Source of the DNA: SIG603 sp044432645 | Lineage (GTDB): Bacteria > Bacillota > Clostridia > Oscillospirales > Acutalibacteraceae | Length of the DNA: 64,000 nucleotides | Assembly (NCBI GenBank): GCA_044432645.1 | Contig: JAWXUM010000003.1 | Coordinates: forward strand, 62,001 to 126,000 | Direction: 5' to 3' | Shown here: in pieces, positions 62,043 to 64,000 of the stretch | Position numbering within the stretch: the first letter of the stretch is position 1 | Layout of the letters: each line of letters begins with the position of its first letter | The notes under the pieces: generated by a model | Database searches by the model: none | Told to the model about the DNA's origin: nothing | What the model saw: only the letters and a program-made list of their open reading frames with translations | Translations under genes and position numbers: made by a program

Positions 62043-63068
62043 TCATGTACCTTCATTTCTTTCTTGATAATAACTTTCTACTAAGCTTTCCCAATAATTA
62101 GATATTTCTTCATCGTCGCTTAAATTTTCTAAGCCATATTCACTTTGCAAGATTTCACCAAAATAGTCAGACATTTTTTCAGCACCATACACATTCAAGT
62201 GAAGTCCTGAGTCGTATGTATCGGTTTGGTAGTCAATCCCTATTTCTTCTACATAGTCTAAAAAGTTTATATATAACAGTTCATTCTCAGCGGCATATTC
62301 TACCATTTGTTCGTCCCACTGTTCATACCAATAAGGATAAATTGACGGTGCTTTTATAAGAATTAACTCTATATCATTTTCAGTGCAAAGCTCTGTTATC
62401 ATGTCTAAATACATATAACTTGTTTCGCCAAACTCATAACTTGCAAGTGCAGTGCCCTCTGGTATAACCTCCACAGCTTTTACATCGGTTTGCATTAAAT
62501 ATCCGTTGTATGAAATTGTAGGTGTATCAAAATAATATATAAAATCGTCCCATGTTAGCTCAGTTATACGGTCATGATACCTTAATATTGGGAAAATATA
62601 GCTTGAAAAGCTTTCTTCTTCTGTCATAGAAGCATTAATTGCATCAATTTTTGATTGTGAAAACTCCATACCGTCAATGTTAAGCCTATTATAAGCTTCG
62701 CTTTGAGGCTCGTCATATTTCATAGACAAAACATTAAACACAACAACATCTGGCGTTTCGTATTGTAGTGTGTCTTCAAGCAAATAATATGATTGCCAAA
62801 TTAATTGCTGAGGGCCACCTCTTATATAAGAAGTAATTCCATATTCTTCCCACAAAGTTATTGGAGAAAAATTTTCATATACTTCGCAGTCACCAATAAA
62901 AAGGACTTGGTTGTTTTGGTCGCTGTCGTAATATTCCTGGATTAATTGTCCCTCGTACACACTGTCGGTGTATTTGGGAACTAATAGCTGCTCTAAAGCT
63001 AGAAATAACATGACAAATACAAGTAGCGAAGCCAATATTTTTACTGTTACTCTGAATTTTACGTTCAT
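62043..63068 (-). CDS. SGNH-hydrolase-like membrane-anchored protein, partner of MBOAT
   Basis: One N-terminal membrane segment (~8-27) then an extracellular SGNH-like domain. Block I reads FIGDCEVYENFSP, with C61 where the family usually has the catalytic Ser; the C-terminal Asp/His pair is kept (D286-S-G-L-H290). Position next to an MBOAT gene recalls AlgX/DltD-type partners that finish O-acylation of a surface polymer. Start at 63068, with GGAG 6 nt upstream, gives 341 residues; 63080 is the alternative. Confidence 0.72.
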   Translation of the reverse strand: MNVKFRVTVKILASLLVFVMLFLALEQLLVPKYTDSVYEGQLIQEYYDSDQNNQVLFIGDCEVYENFSPITLWEEYGITSYIRGGPQQLIWQSYYLLEDTLQYETPDVVVFNVLSMKYDEPQSEAYNRLNIDGMEFSQSKIDAINASMTEEESFSSYIFPILRYHDRITELTWDDFIYYFDTPTISYNGYLMQTDVKAVEVIPEGTALASYEFGETSYMYLDMITELCTENDIELILIKAPSIYPYWYEQWDEQMVEYAAENELLYINFLDYVEEIGIDYQTDTYDSGLHLNVYGAEKMSDYFGEILQSEYGLENLSDDEEISNYWESLVESYYQERNEGT

Positions 63069-63092
63069 TAAAATCTCCATGTTTTTATCGTG

Positions 63093-64000
63093 TTAAAATT
63101 GATTATAAATAAATTGTGAGGAATCAAACCCTATTCCGTAAGCTCCAAAAATTATAATTGAAAATACTAAGAAAAACACAATTGCTGTTTTAGTTATGTA
63201 ATTTTGTCTTTTTGCAATATCTTCAAACTTCTCTGATTTTCGTGTAATATATCCCACGAAAAGGAGGAATATTGTTCCATATAAAGCTGCGATATAACTT
63301 ACAGAAGATACCCCTAAGCCAGCCAAACCTTGTGTTAGGAACTCATTTATGCTTAAATTGGTGAAAATAGAGCCAAACATTTTAAATGTAAGTGGAACAT
63401 TGGCATAGCAGTCGAATACACGAATTATATTCATTAGCCAAAATGTTCTAAACACTGAAAAAGCGAAGTAAGATTTTGACGTTTTAGCCTTTGGAAATTT
63501 TTTATGAAACTTTGCATAAAGTGGAGATAATTCTTGAGATATTAAAATAACTAAACCGTTAACCATACCCCAAACAATAAAGTTCCACGCTGCTCCATGC
63601 CAAAGACCTGTTAAAAACCAAAGTATCATAGTTGAAACATAAACAGGTATACGCTTGCCTAAATTGCCCCCAAAAACTTTTCTTGATTTAGTAGTGAACT
63701 TAAGCATTTTTTTACTAACTGAAAGTGGATAAAATATATAATCCCTAAACCATGTACCCATTGTAATATGCCATTTACGCCAATACTCTGCAATTGAAAC
63801 TGACAAAAACGGTTTATTAAAGTTTTCTACAAGGTCTATTCCAAACATTTTAGCTACACCAATTGTAATATCAATACCGCCAGTGAAATCAGCATAAAGA
63901 CAAATTGCGTATAAAAACATAACAGCTATAACATATATACCTTGGTACTGATCAGGATTTGCCACTAACAAAGCAATTACAGGGATAAGCCTGTCTGCAA
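63093..64000 (-). CDS. MBOAT-family O-acyltransferase (AlgI/DltB-like), 5' partial
   Basis: The frame is open to the window edge, so the N terminus is missing. The visible ~302 residues are highly hydrophobic and carry YADFTGGIDITIG, SVSIAEYWRKWHITMGTWFRDYIFYPL in segments, and LTGLWHGAAWNFIVWG, which holds the conserved MBOAT histidine. The AlgI/PatA/DltB branch moves acyl groups across the membrane to polysaccharides, teichoic acids or peptidoglycan. The SGNH-like gene downstream is the expected partner. Confidence 0.92.
   Translation of the reverse strand, partial: ADRLIPVIALLVANPDQYQGIYVIAVMFLYAICLYADFTGGIDITIGVAKMFGIDLVENFNKPFLSVSIAEYWRKWHITMGTWFRDYIFYPLSVSKKMLKFTTKSRKVFGGNLGKRIPVYVSTMILWFLTGLWHGAAWNFIVWGMVNGLVILISQELSPLYAKFHKKFPKAKTSKSYFAFSVFRTFWLMNIIRVFDCYANVPLTFKMFGSIFTNLSINEFLTQGLAGLGVSSVSYIAALYGTIFLLFVGYITRKSEKFEDIAKRQNYITKTAIVFFLVFSIIIFGAYGIGFDSSQFIYNQF

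Noticed and set aside
1..64000. CRISPR array, prophage, restriction or toxin-antitoxin system
   Set aside because: No regularly spaced repeats, phage structural genes or defence motifs are visible; the AbrB-like domain is fused to a transporter ATPase and has no toxin next to it.

Overview
The window is AT-rich, densely packed bacterial chromosome from a Gram-positive anaerobe, most likely a member of the class Clostridia. The evidence is strong AAGGAG-type ribosome binding sites with occasional TTG starts, lipoproteins and sigma-A promoters of Firmicutes type, a purO-like IMP cyclohydrolase beside a stand-alone AICAR transformylase, a type I sulfatase, teichoic-acid type tarI/tarJ/tarL genes, and an rnj-gdpP-rplI-dnaB-tilS-hpt-ftsH block. 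No rRNA, tRNA, CRISPR array, transposase or prophage gene is visible. I cannot fix the genus.

Layout. 1-1.3 kb: 3' end of a coiled-coil M23 peptidoglycan hydrolase. 1.4-8.8 kb (+): purine cluster purE, M29 aminopeptidase, purM, purN, purO-like, stand-alone AICAR transformylase, purD; its intergenic gaps hold a family of short palindromic repeats with GTAGG/CCTAC ends. 8.8-16.9 kb (+): YdcF-like membrane protein, sulfatase, ymdB, fakA, recG and a transglutaminase-like protein. 16.9-33.9 kb (-): nnr, a divergent type IIA topoisomerase pair (parE-parC), then rnj-gdpP-rplI-dnaB-tilS-hpt-ftsH, with nudC upstream. 34.1-39.5 kb (+): a GntR-controlled catabolic operon (racemase-superfamily protein, split transketolase, D-2-hydroxyacid dehydrogenase, clan-A glycosidase-like TIM barrel). 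39.5-45.2 kb (-): xpt plus a BMP-type ABC importer, which reads as purine or nucleoside salvage. 45.5-48.7 kb: CapD-like dehydratase, VanZ, GtrA and an alpha/beta hydrolase. 48.8-53.0 kb (-): tarI-tarJ-tarL, ribitol-phosphate polymer synthesis. 53.2-61.2 kb (-): MacB/FtsX-type ABC system with three membrane-fusion proteins, one large permease and two ATPases, one of which carries a C-terminal AbrB-like domain. 61.4-64 kb (-): small lipoprotein, SGNH-like protein and MBOAT acyltransferase (cut by the window edge), probably for acylation of a surface polymer.

Functional themes are purine synthesis and salvage (pur cluster, hpt, xpt, importer), replication and RNA maintenance, and building and modifying the cell envelope. 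The least explained parts are the ABC/three-adaptor operon with the ATPase-AbrB fusion, the GntR operon, the palindromic repeat family and a foldable leader upstream of nnr.
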